64,000 nt of DNA, taken from contig CM082576.2 in assembly GCA_040954595.2 (NCBI GenBank), positions 3,782,001-3,846,000 of the forward strand, read 5' to 3'. The notes below the pieces were generated by a model. The model saw only the letters and a list, made by a program, of their open reading frames with translations, was not told where the DNA came from and made no database searches. Within the stretch, counting starts at the first letter, position 1. Each line of letters begins with the position of its first letter. The translations under genes were made by a program, and so were the position numbers. The stretch comes from Balanoglossus misakiensis (lineage: Eukaryota; Hemichordata). Shown piece by piece: positions 52,401-64,000 of this stretch.

Positions 52401-54108
52401 TGTCTCTTGGGATTTGTTGGGATTTCACTTTTTTTCTTGCCCACTCACAGGCAATGAATGACCATGTGAAGTCAAGCTTGGCACTTTTGTGATGGTCCGA
52501 GTCCCCTTCTCAGTCTCTTTCATATTTCTTCTTGCTTCAAACGAGAGAGTTTTTCATTCTTTTGAACTAACATTTACCCTTATTCCACAGTTGATTGTGT
52601 CGCACTTATTGGTACCCTTTGACACTCCCTTCTATTCCGACCCCTAAAAATCCAATAACCCCCTCCCTTCCCCAAATGGGGGAGAGGGAGGGAAATGACA
52701 AGCTTAAATGTAGCATGAGATGAAAATCCCACAGCAATCAGATATCCCCACCTGCATAGACATACTGCCATCTAAAGCCACAGTTAAGTATTCCATAATG
52801 TGAATCCAAAGCGAGACTGCTCGCAACCACTTTCGGCTGGACAGTGTTTTTTTTTTATGAAGACTATTATCTCAACTCATGCATTAAATGAAAGAGTTAT
52901 CTCATGACTTTGAGTTTCTATTCATCTAATTGTTCTACTGTTAATTCTCTCTCATTATCCCGGCCATTACTGTCTGCAGATGCTTGCTTTTCATAGACCC
53001 TCTGTCTTTGACTTGCTGAAAAAACCTGGCAGTCAAACTCTAATTGGTTCTTTGTTTGCATGGGTTTCCGTCAAAACATCGCAATTTCAGTCTGTTAGAC
53101 AACCTCCCCCTCTCAGAACGTAACCGGTCTTTTGGGTCTAATAGATTTGAAAAGTTGAAATAATTGTGCGTGTTATGAAGGGAGAAAAATGAGATTTTGG
53201 GTTGATGGATCATCTTCCCACTGACTCAGAAAGAACAGCACAAAACATGAGCTGACTATACCCACACGCAATTAAGCCAGCAAGTAATCTAAGATAAAAA
53301 GAAAATGCAGAAAGTGCTCGGAGCAACTTTTACATCAAAGTATTATTAAGCCATAACTAAGACAAGGACCACGGGCTACAAAGACAGATTCCCATACGTG
53401 TTTCAAATCTTGGCAAAGAGATGAAAAAGGCTAAGAACCATTCATTTCCGCCCACACTGATCAAGACTTGCAGGGCTACTTTGAATGAAAGACAAAGTTT
53501 GTTTTCCTTCACAAGTAACGGTCCTGGTCCTATGCGACCGAAACTACACTTAGCCAGATAGACTCTGAGGTTTCACAGACCTTTGTTGGCAGATAGTATA
53601 TTGTGTCTATATGTGCTCTCTGATTGTCCCCCTACTTGAGGACACTTTTGTGCCCCTTTGGAAGTCTCACTTTATTTGACTGTGATCCGGTAACTCCCGG
53701 TACCAAGCAGTGCCGTACAATCCTTCCGCTAGTGACATCTGATCGGCTTGCGAGGCCTTCTCCACAGTTTATTCTGCCATTGTGTGGCCCACTACTAGTA
53801 CAAACACAGGCCCATTGAAAATCACCAAGATCAATTGCATTTGTTCGTTCCCCATTTATAAGGTACAATAGTTTTCGGCATTAAGCCGGGGCTGGGTACA
53901 ATGGCCCGCTGGAACTGCCCCGCCATCACAATATTTTTTTCCTTGAGAGCAAACAGTTATATTTGCTCTAAAAACACACCAAACAGTTTTGTGTCCACAC
54001 ACCAACTCCATTTCACCTGGGTTTCCAATAGTGCCTTTGTCCATATCTCATAAATTACTGGAGAAACAGTGTAACTACGCTGGGTGGTTTCAAGACCGAA
54101 GAAGTCTC

Positions 54109-54300
54109 TTTGGAGGGGAAGGACTAACCCGCTTTGGAGGGGGAGGGGGGAGAGGAAGACCACCCGAAAATTGTCTGTGAATTTAGGGGAAGGGGGTAGC
54201 TATATGTTCAATGGTCAGGGAGAAAACAGATATCATTTTGGAGGGGTGGTGGGGAGGGGGAATGGAGAAAGCAAAGTCATTTCAGAGGGGAGGGAAGAGA
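54109..54300. repeat. Degenerate G-rich repeat, TTTGGAGGGG type
   Basis: TTTGGAGGGG-like units occur near 54109, 54133 and 54237, with GGGG-rich spacers and a looser TTTCAGAGGGG copy near 54281. The + strand is purine-rich, so Meis pre-mRNA would be pyrimidine-rich here. Clustered G-runs could form quadruplexes. Confidence 0.55.
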
Positions 54301-57300
54301 CTAAAGGTTCTCTGCAAGAATTAAAGGATGCTACGTTCAACCGAAATTGGACCTTGAATGAAACTGATTAAAAAGCAGCCTTTCAATCCGATTCAATGCC
54401 TTCACCACGATGCCAGCATGAGAAACAACTGCTTACAGATTCCTTACAAGTAGCTACATCGGATCATTCGGTCACACGAAGTATAATATCATCATGCCAA
54501 TTTAATTATCCTACAGGGTTATTTCATTGCAATATCTCATTATTTTGATAAAACATGTTTGCAGGGCTCTGCTGGATGGGTACTCCTACTGTTGCCGCTT
54601 GCAAACAGACTAACACCAAGCTTTGTTCCCCCGAGACCAACCCGGCCGAGAATACGCATTCATCCTTATTCCCTAATGAATTAACACAACACACTCCGTC
54701 TTGTTTTGCCCGATTTTTCTCCTTTGTTTGTTCTTACGAAACATCAACTCATTTACACCGCATAGTTGCTTAGAAATGGCGGTCGAAAAGTGGGGCCGAA
54801 GAAAAGACGAGCAAACAGGACCCGAAAAAAAAAAGGCAGCACTACTTCATGAATATTCAACAAGCCACTTCAGTGGAGTACTAGAGAGGTTCCTGGCACT
54901 ACCCCTTACTGTAAACCTACTCAAAGAACCAAAATAACACTAAATTGTTGACACAAGAGCCACATGAATGGCCCAACATTAATTATTTTTCGTTGGGTGA
55001 AGAATGCACGGTGAGTGGCCGGCCGGGGAGGGAACTGGGACAACACCGATCGCGCCGAGTGGTGAGGGGAGGGGGAGGTGAGGAAGGATAGAGAGAAGAG
55101 AGTCCTGGACTTGACAGGAAAACAGCCGACATGATAAACCGTAAAGATGACAACGGTGGTCCTAATTACTATCACTCTGACCATCACTTCACACAGTCAT
55201 ATAAATCTTGACAGCCAGAGGCAGAGGCAAAGCTTTCTGCATCTCGGCTGATTTATTGCCTCGACTTGAAACGACTTCTCATCAGACCCAATCTGATTGT
55301 TCACTCTCTCGGCTCTCAAGAGTGAAATTCTGAAAGTCTGGAATTTAGCCCGATTTTGATTAGAAAATGGCAGGCCTGGCTTAAAAAAATGTCGGTGGAT
55401 AGGTTTGAGGGGGGAAGGGAAGCAATGTGTGATAGATAAGTTTCATCCAATTTGTTTGTGGAGAAACTGGATCAAAGTACGGACGTAGGCCATTGGCTAT
55501 CTTGATGTAATATTACAAATCTGACGGTGAAAAGTGAGAAGTTGGATTCTTTGGGTGAAAGAGACACACTAAACTGTATTTCTTCGTCATTAATCATTTT
55601 TTTCACTGGTAGCGTGGAGCCAGCCATAAAATTAACATCAAACAGCTCACATTTTTCCTTTTATATGCTCTCCCTTTTCCCCCCCACTTTCGCTCTGGCA
55701 CACCAAATCACAGAGAAAAAAATAGCATCAAGCATGGGCGTTGTACTAAAATATCCGTCGGGAATCAGGTGCTGGTCCCTCCACAACTCGCTTTTCAAAT
55801 AAATTCATCAACATCAAAATAAGATGAGCCATAATTTGTGGCCACCTTATTCGTTGCTACACGCCGGCCCGATCTTGTACTGCCTGTAGTTTCTTGTTCT
55901 ACAGCAGAGATTAAAGCCTCTATTACACCTTCGCATCTCTTGAACTTTGGAGACCTTACATGTACTGCTGGGGAAAGAGTCAAACGCACAAAACACTTTG
56001 TTGGTGTTTCTTTACAGCTCTCCTACCAGGAATGTAATGCCTTGCATTATTGCTCGGGTATCACTGTATTATAGCCACACACACTACCCCACAGCTCCCA
56101 CAAGACACCGCCGGTATCATTTAGCTACTGTTAAAAAACAGAGCCAACGCCAGGCAAGGTGGAAATACCGGCGGATGGATGTCGGATGGATGGATGTCGC
56201 GGGGGAGGCCAATCATGTTTGAAAACATCCAAAGCTTTTGTTATTAGAGACGTACTGCAAAGTTTTAGTGCTCTCTCCATCAGTGTGACATGCGACTGCC
56301 AGCAGACGATTGAATACACACTTGCGATCTGCCAGTGCGACTTCCCACTATTCCTATCAAAAGGAACACGTGTCGGCACTGTCCCCAGTGCGGCTGGAAT
56401 TTGCACCTTATCCAGTGTCAAACGCTCTCCTGGTGAGCCAAAATCTAGCCAGAAATTCACTGATAGCACAGGGGGAAAATAAAAAGCAAGGCCAGAGAGT
56501 ACACCAAAGTAGCGTGTTTATACTTTCTCAGCCAAAGTTGAAACTTGCTGCCAGCTCCCGAGTTATTCATTTAAAGTTTGGCCGTTTCTTAACGCTTTGT
56601 TTAAAATACAAACAGAAAGGCCTCCCTGTACAAAACTTACAGCAAAAGAGTTTCACAGAAGAAACAACAACAAAAAAGCGAAATCTCTCCTTGAGGGATA
56701 TTCAGTGTTTGCGTTGGAACAATGAAGACCACGCCATCTCTTTTGGTGCAGTACTAATGCCCACAGTGGATGGAATTAAATTCAATTTGCACATTCCTGG
56801 ACTCTTTCAAAGTAGACTTGGCATAGTTTTCGTCAAGAATACTCGGACAGATTTCGTGATTTTTAATTCAAATGAAGCATGGTATTTTACTTACAAAAAA
56901 TGAAAGCTGACACAAAACTAAAAACTTCTTGCTTTAGATACAAAAAACAGTGCAAAGTTTGTTGTGCTGTCCAAAATGAAAAGTTGAGGCTGCATATCAG
57001 GGGATAGATGAATTTTCAAGCTCCAAATTAAAGGACCCTACATTTTCCATTGATTATATCTGAACGGAAAACAGCAATTTTATTTACGGATCTAATTAAA
57101 GTCCATGATTGGTGAGGAGAGTTGAGGGTGGACCCTCAAATTCCCAACATAAAAAGTGAAAAATTTAATCACGAATGCTCGGGTTCAATCTTGAAATGTC
57201 AAAGTATGCAATTAAGGGGGGTGGGACATTTCCTGGAGCATGCCAGGCACATACATTAGCCGCATGGCCTTGGACGGGCTGTCTACAAGAAACGGTTTGG

Positions 57301-58399
57301 CTCGGGATCTGGTGTCTTTTTAATGACACCAGTCCCATGCTCATCCTCTACCCTGAGGAAATTTAAAACTCTCTACATTAATGTTTGAAACCCAAGATAC
57401 TTCCCTTTGACAACAAATTCGACTTCCGCACTACTTCCTTCATTAAAATGGCGTCTAAATTTAGCCCCAGTATGTATACCTCTCCTCCGTTGCAGACACC
57501 AGGAGAACTCCGGGGCTCCTGGCTTATATTTTCCCCCCTTTTTTGACTGAAAAATTAGGCAAACTATTTTTTTTACCCTTTCCTGCTTTCGGGAATTTCT
57601 GACTGAGGTAATCATGTACTGGAGACTAAGTTAATACATACTAGTTAAGGTTATTGGGTATCATTAATTAACCCATCACAATTGATCAGACGGATGCAAA
57701 GTAGAGTCGGTGTATTGGGATGCTCACAACTATCATAGTAGAAATTCCAGAGGACAATGTAGCTTAGAAGCTCCGTAATCAATCAAACTGCCACACAGTT
57801 TCACTCGCTGGGGACCCGACAACAACTCAGTCGACGATCCCCTCTTACGACTTTCCACTTCCAAATAGCCGCTAATCATTGTGTCTGTGCTGCCTGGTCA
57901 CTTTCCATTGAGAGGAGGGAGGGGGGGGGGGGTTAGAATTAACATGGAGAATTTTTTTTCTTCAAATTATGAGATGGTCAGACAAGCCTTTTTCCTTTCA
58001 AGTTTAAGGTGGCATTGCCTAGCTGGGATACAGAAAATTCTCCAGACCATCAAAAAAGATTTGACACTTTCACATATGTTTGCTCTTGTCCTCCCCCGAT
58101 ATTATTCAGTTATGCAAAGTGGGACCCATGTAGAATTGAAAACCAAACGCTGGGTATATTTGCATGCACAATTTAAAAAGCAAGCAGTTTGAATCAGATT
58201 AGTCACAACCACAACAAGGGCTGTCAGAGATATCAGTAGGCCAGCACTGTCAAAACATTCACTTACTTCAATAAACAACCTCAAATTACAGCTAATTAAA
58301 AAGTAATCAGCTGTTGGGAGGAGAATGCCATCAACACTAACAATCAACACTTAACAGCAAAATCATTAAGTAAAACAAGAGGAGATGAGAAGCTCTTAC

Positions 58400-58476
58400 C
58401 AGTTATTAACTTGAAGTATAGTAAGCCCTGTGTCATTTGCTAATTGTTTCTTTTGTTCTTCTGATGGGTAGGGATG
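58400..58476 (-). CDS. Meis: Meis exon, homeodomain TALE loop and helix 2
   Basis: A 77-base exon, acceptor TTTGCAG and donor CTG|GTAAGA. It encodes [20 protein letters not shown] and LQVNN plus two bases of Trp. PYP is the diagnostic three-residue extension between helices 1 and 2 in TALE homeodomains, which contacts Hox partners in the related PBX class. The sequence is nearly identical to vertebrate Meis. LAND stands where I recall LAQD in vertebrates, a surface substitution. The exon is not a multiple of three, so skipping it would break the frame and destroy the homeodomain. Confidence 0.98.
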
Positions 58477-61400
58477 CTGCAAATCAAAGACAAGATAGAT
58501 AGCACCATTAGTTCTGCAATTACTCTACACTTAAGGTACAATACAGCCCTGGATTGCCTTTGCAAATCCCTCTGAATACTCGCCATGCTCACTCGTCTCT
58601 CACACCTTTGAGTCACACCTCATCCTGCTTTAACGCCCGCTGCACAATTTGAAAACTCAACTGCGGCACCAAAGTTTCTCAAACTCAAAAGAAGTTACTT
58701 TTTCTCAGCTCCCGATTTTGACGGTTTGTAAGCAAACTGGGCAGTGTTTTTCAATCGTTCTAGTTCCACAAAGTTTATAGTGTTTTATTTTGTCGGGGAT
58801 GATATTCCAACTATCTGTTTTCACTTTTGTCTCATTGCAAAAACACTGGAATTTATTAGTTGGGTGTCTAATTTACAGGTATCACTCCCTGTATTGTCTG
58901 TTAGTAATTGATGGCACAGACAGACCCAATGCCTTCTGTTTGAAATGAAATTAAAAGAAAACCCAAAGGGTGTACTGAATGGTAAATGTAACAACTGACT
59001 GAGCTGGCAGGTGAGACAGTGTAACCTTCTTTTGTCATTCAAGCCAAGAAGTTTCAGAATTCCCATCCCCTTTTATAGACCAAGGCCGAGACGATCTGTA
59101 TCCATTCAACAAAGTAGAAAAGATCTTTTTAACCCAACCACACCAGAAAACAATTCTCCCTTTTTCATACTGCGGGGTTTGACATCAAATATAGTAATCA
59201 AAGTATAACAGCTAACTGTGAATATATGAATATGTCTTTGAAATATTAATGCCATCTCCTCTAGGTTCAGTCTCCTACTCTGTCGAATTGATGAATATTT
59301 CATCTCGTGTGTGGGATGTGCATCGTGTGAATGTGGCCATGGTTTGTTTTTCCTTCCCTTTTTCTATAGTTGTTAATCTGGAGAAAGCCTTGTGTGTGTG
59401 CGCTAGTGTCAATGCAATGAACTTGGGCGAACTGTCAGGGGAATTCAGAGAAAACACCTCTACCTCTGATGAGTTTGCCTTAGTGCGAAAATTAGCAAAT
59501 TAGATACACTAAATTGAGCGGACAAATTGATCTGGGTGTGCACTTCATCCTGATTGTGTGTTGTGTGTTGGTCGGGGATAATATTTGAGCGGGTTCCAGG
59601 AGAAGGTGTCAACAGTGAGAGGAATATCCGGCTACAAATGAAACGATCAATAACCCGGCCTGCCATGATGTTGTGATATTTAGATTAAATTTAGTGACTC
59701 TATTCCGAGGGAAATTTCTATGCAATTTCGTGCTAGATTCTGAGGCGATACAGCACTCTCGCGGACAAACACAAAAACCGCCAGCATTGCACTGCGATTT
59801 GTCGCTGGCTCAAGTTTTGAATTGTGGCAGTAAAACGTCAACTGCATTGTGGTCTACGGAAAAACTGCAATATAAATGTGTGATGGTCTCATAATTTTTC
59901 ACCCATGATCAGTCACACAGCTACTGAAGAAATATTTCCTTTCCACTGAATTCTACGTGAAGAATTGTGAAATTAAATCTACAAGCTTTTGGCTACACTT
60001 GTGCAGAGAAGAATTATTATCAGATTTGACAAATGGGCATGAATTGATAAGAAAATGAAAATGCAAAATGAAGTAAGAGGGCAAAAAAAAATAGTGAGAC
60101 TGAGACCAAAATGTTCCACTGAAGTGACAGAGAAGGTGGGTGTCAAAAGTACAGCAAACTGTTAAGGGAGAAATAAAAAAGAAATAAAAGACAAAAAGCA
60201 CAAAATTTGAAAATTTGTCAAAGTACGAAATAATATAACATAATATAAATGAAGGGCTGTGGCCACTGGAAAAAAAACTCACACAAATATATCTTGACAT
60301 GCTATTCTTCAGGGAAAAAAGTAATTTCTTGCCAGAAAGAAAAGAATAATTTTGCTTTCTCAACCGATTTTTCTGAAATCTCCTTTTCATCATAGCTAGT
60401 CAATCCATCCAATCAATAAAAGGGGCCTTTCATTTTATAAGATGACACTTTGTATACTTGATGAGACAGTTAGTAAAATTGTACTATTTTGATTTTTTTG
60501 TGCGTCCTTTCTTCTCCCCATCTACACTTATTGAATGCTTCAAACACCGCTCCACTCCAGAGCATAAGATTATGCAAATCAGCAGTTGCCACGGCAACCC
60601 CAGAGTATCCTCATCACACCTCTTCTATTCAGCGTGAGTGTGAGGAGAAGTGGATCTATAAAATGAGGCAAGGTGTTGAAAAAATACCTGCGACTGCTAA
60701 CGAGGAAGAGAGAGAGAGGGCCAGGGGAAGGAACCGGCAACTTTGTTAAAGCTGTCCTCACCCACAGAAACACTCTGTTTTTCTTGAGCAAACTTTCCGC
60801 CTCACTTTTCTTTCAAAAATCAGTCAGTTTGTTAGCATAACCTGCTGATTTATCTCTTCTCCTGTATGTGGCCTTTTATGAAAAATAAACACGGCTGTCC
60901 TGGTGTGTTGACACTACACTGTTGGTCTAGACTGATTTGTGGTGCTCTGTGGCCATCAATTAGCCTCTGCATTGTCTACAAACAGAAGTGGTCCCCAAAA
61001 AATAACACCGGCATAATGGTGTTAATGTAGTACACAAACAAATAACCTAATCTAGCCTCACTCAATGGCCAGTGTTTATCTGTCCTAAGTACACTTGGGC
61101 TGCCAACCCCAAGGACCTTCTGGTTCGGTCTCTAACTGTCCACCCAATTCTTGACCTTTGCTGGGTCACCTCATTCATTTGCCCAGTCTGTATACAGGTG
61201 TCATCAAAAAGAGACAATTAATTTGCAAAAACATTCCTGCTGACTGCAATTTGTGCAAACTCAAATTAAATATGATCAAACGGAAGAAGATTGCGAAAAA
61301 ATATAACCTCCCACCAAAAGGAATTTCTGCATGAAAAGATGAACCTTCTGTTCGACAAACAAATCATTCTAAAAATACATTTTTTGGGGTCTCTCACTAG

Positions 61401-63656
61401 ATTTGGCAGCAATATATCTTCAGGCGGGTTGTAATTTACAACGTGGGTCAACATTGCGAGCTCATTTACACTCTGCTTTTATTGAATAGACCAAGCAATG
61501 ACAAAATAATCAGAACAAAAATGCCAATATTTAGTCCATAATTACAACAATATTTGAGAGGCGCATAGCTGACAGTTGATTCTATTATTATTATTTAATA
61601 CCAGAAGTTCTCAAAATAGCTTTGGAATTAAGAATGTAATCTGAGAAACCAAATTTTTTTTGCTTTCCAACCCAGAGTGGCTGAAGACAGATTGCCTTAT
61701 GATGTTTATTGTGAAGTTAAAATGTGATGGAGATGGCTTAGTGCAAATGACTACTGCCATGATGACAATTAACACTATAATTCGACTTAAATAAAATATT
61801 TCTCCTCTTAAAACAGAATCTTGTTATTAAGTCATAATAAATGAATTTGTGAATTTTTCCCCCTTATTTCATGGCAGGATTACCATAGTTACTGCTGATT
61901 CTGACAAACATAGTCCAACTTTGTCAACAAATGATATGGCGATACTCCCCTTTCATTCATCTAATGCAGCTGAACTTTGAGAATTTTTTTTCGTGCTTGC
62001 AAAATTTTGCAGAAATGAAAAAAAATCAGCCAAAGCAGAGATTCCTAAATTGCTTGGGTCTGCGAGTCAAAAAGTTACTCATCGAGAAAATTTCTGAAAG
62101 GTATCAATGAAACTGCTTGCCACCTTTCAAGAAGACATTCTATTACTTTTCAGTGAATCCATTTTTTCCAAAGGCCACCAGAAGTCTGTTCCACATAGCT
62201 CAGGTGAACACAAAGTCTGTCCTCAGCTTAGAGATCAGCACTCATTTCAATAATACCCATGTGGAACTGTTCAAATGAGGCAAAGCAAGCATTGTCAGCC
62301 TTTCAGTGATGGTTCAGAAATGCCTCACAAAAAGAGGAGTCATGTAATTTTCGTCGGGTATCAAGTCTTTAGGTGGCGGGCCTGAATACTGGATTCCGAG
62401 CACAAAGCCTGTGATTGGGTACGGCACCGAAAGTAGAGTTGGCAATTTACAGGGAAAGTTACCTGCTTCCTCTTTTCATTTTCCTTCATCTGAATTTTTT
62501 CCCCCCGAAACTCATCCATCACCTGTTCCCTTTTCAGCACTGTCAAAGACGGCACAATTTAGCCAATCTGCCTGGAATGGGCATTATTCGAGGCATTTTC
62601 CACTCAGCCGAGACCCCTTGCACCCAGCACGCTATAAATTTCTCCAACCCCGCAGCTGGCTTCGCTGTCAGTTTAAAAATACACAGGGCCAATTGCTGGG
62701 AGAGTTTGCCACCATAAATCAATGTGGCAGGGGTCAGAAAGATCAGGCTTCCAAATTGCATAATGGCTGTTTGTCGTTCTGTCTTCAGTATTAGGCCTAC
62801 AACAACATGGCGAATTCCGTTACTTTGCGAAATCTCCAGGCGCTCCGAAGTGCCGTCCAGAGATTCGCTGTGTCAGATACAGTGTTAAAGGGCCGCCACA
62901 GACAACCACGCTGTTATCAAACATATTGTCTCTTTTTTTTTAACCACGAGTGAAAAAAGCCACTAATGTTTTCGTCGACACACTGCCAAAAGCAATGTTT
63001 GGCTTTATAGAGTTCACAGTCTGACATCTTACATCCAAGATGACAGCCATGTCACTGATATGTGACCCACAACACGATGAACCAAGGGTTTGCCTCAACT
63101 TAAGTTTTGTTTGATCGAATTATTTCCAATCTGAACATTCAGCATATTTCTAAATTGCAAAAAAAATTGAGCGTTCCCTTGATCCCTACCACAAAATTGA
63201 AACAAATGTCAACACATTTCAATTGAAAACAAGTACGCGTCCTAGGCTATTGGTCTGTGTAACTTAATATTGAGATAATTTACCATTTCAAAATAAATTT
63301 CTCTGTGTTTATGTTACAATCAAAGAAATTTATGTGGGTGACACTCAACTCTCCCATTCACTGAGATTTGGGTTTCAGTGACACCTCTCGTCAAAAGAGT
63401 ATTACTTTTCTAACAGGACACCAATGATGCTGGAGATCTCACTGAAGTGAAAGACAGGAACAGTTGTCTGTGTTGGAAAGTTGGGATGTGTTTAATTTGT
63501 TTAGTGTGGTTGATTTGGCTAGTCTTCATTTCCACCTTCTGGTTTATCGTGACACACGGGCAAACTGGTACAGGCGTAAAATGTAAATGTGTGTCATCAC
63601 AGAAAATGGCGGGAAAAATTATTGCAATTATAGTCTGCATCCAAAGTGAAACTTAC
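58477..63656 (-). other. Meis intron, 5.2 kb
   Basis: A phase 0 intron, GTAAGT to TTTGCAG, inside the homeodomain after the first helix. No exon seen. A slightly GC-richer unique block at 62400-62900 contains a PBX-HOX consensus (62712) and is a candidate enhancer. Confidence 0.85.
62712..62721 (-). promoter_or_regulatory. PBX-HOX composite site TGATTTATGG
   Basis: CCATAAATCA on +, which is TGATTTATGG on -, matches the preferred composite site of PBX with a central or posterior HOX protein. A CTGTCA Meis-type half-site lies about 45 bases to the left. Function inferred. Confidence 0.4.
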
Positions 63657-63802
63657 TGTGAGGTGTTGGAAGAGCCATGCCCTCATGATGTTAGTGGCTG
63701 CTTTGGGGAAAATGCCTCGTTTCTTGTTTTTCCTGCTGTTGTCATCGTTGTCTTCTTCACCCGTGCCTTCCCCAGAGCCGATGCTGTTATCCACACCTCC
63801 AT
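63657..63802 (-). CDS. Meis: Meis exon, acidic linker and homeodomain helix 1
   Basis: A 146-base exon, acceptor ATTTTCAG and donor ACA|GTAAGT. Two bases complete an Asp. Then [20 protein letters not shown] and [20 protein letters not shown] follow, ending AWLFQHLT. The first half is the acidic, Gly/Ser-rich linker typical of Meis just before the homeodomain. The second half is the N-terminal arm and helix 1. FPKAATN stands where I recall FPKVATN in vertebrates. Exons for the N-terminal Meis domain, which binds PBX/Extradenticle and brings it to the nucleus, must lie beyond the right edge. The protein is a DNA-binding transcription factor that recognises TGACAG. Confidence 0.98.
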
Positions 63803-64000
63803 CTGAAAATTCATAAGGTAGAAACGTTAAACTTTTGCAACTCAATTTAGAAAGCAAGCCAGCTCAACAAAAACACAGATAAGAAGTATTATAATACAGA
63901 TTCCACCACTGATAAAGATCAGAATTTATCCTGGTACAACTTCGCTGCATTCTGGCCTATAATTGCATTGAAACAATAATTCAGCACAACTGAAACATAA
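63803..64000 (-). other. Start of a further Meis intron
   Basis: A phase 1 intron (one base of the Asp codon lies upstream), cut by the window edge. Nothing else seen. Confidence 0.85.

Larger units (their letters stand above)
46445..58399 (-). other. Large Meis intron splitting the homeodomain, 12 kb
   Basis: A phase 2 intron between NN-W and W-FINARRR, a position shared with vertebrate Meis genes. No exon is supported. Open frames at 49408-49884 and 56310-56903 (+) show no domain. It holds a CA/CT repeat (49447-49478), a G-run near 48125, a G-rich degenerate repeat (54109-54300) and long unique stretches that could be regulatory. Confidence 0.8.

Noticed and set aside
59953-60393. 146-codon - strand open frame rich in Phe and Ser
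   Set aside because: Low-complexity AT-rich intron sequence. The hydrophobic runs come from T-rich codons.
1-64000. tRNA, rRNA, CRISPR arrays and bacterial operons
   Set aside because: No cloverleaf B-box pattern, ribosomal segment, regular spacer array or gene clusters with ribosome binding sites were seen.

Overview
This is invertebrate animal nuclear DNA. It is AT-rich, with long introns, consensus GT-AG splice sites, microsatellites and no operons. I recognise three protein-coding genes by stitching exons together by eye. The species cannot be fixed from the sequence. The gene content would suit a slowly evolving bilaterian such as a hemichordate, lancelet or lophotrochozoan.

Left part (1-17.5 kb, + strand): the last three coding exons (6481-6546, 7228-7333, 17133-17262) of CDIN1 (human C15orf41), the CDAN1-interacting nuclease with a PD-(D/E)XK core. 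Its earlier exons were not found and probably lie left of the window. Middle part (27.2-31.0 kb, - strand): a complete two-exon gene of about 145 codons that resembles the uncharacterised CXorf65 family. It lies between the two larger genes. Right part (39.1-64 kb, - strand): the 3' half of the TALE homeobox gene Meis (homothorax/MEIS1/2), with five coding exons (63657-63802, 58400-58476, 46305-46444, 44093-44191, 42001-42329). These cover the acidic linker, the whole homeodomain and the C-terminal tail. The Meis domain itself lies beyond the right edge.

CDIN1 and Meis are arranged tail to tail, as are CDIN1 and MEIS2 on human 15q14, so this is probably an ancient microsyntenic pair held together by Meis regulatory DNA. 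The Meis homeodomain exon contains a candidate internal GC-AG splice donor that would remove 27 codons in frame. It would yield the shorter junction typical of vertebrate Meis proteins. At the largest scale, CpG is scarce from 1 to about 19 kb and from about 39.1 to 64 kb, and abundant between. Both borders coincide with correctly oriented AATAAA signals, which suggests that they mark the ends of the CDIN1 and Meis transcription units. Candidate regulatory motif clusters (TALE/PBX/HOX-like, RFX-like) and simple repeats are listed individually. Most of the remaining sequence is intron or intergenic DNA with no gene I can support.
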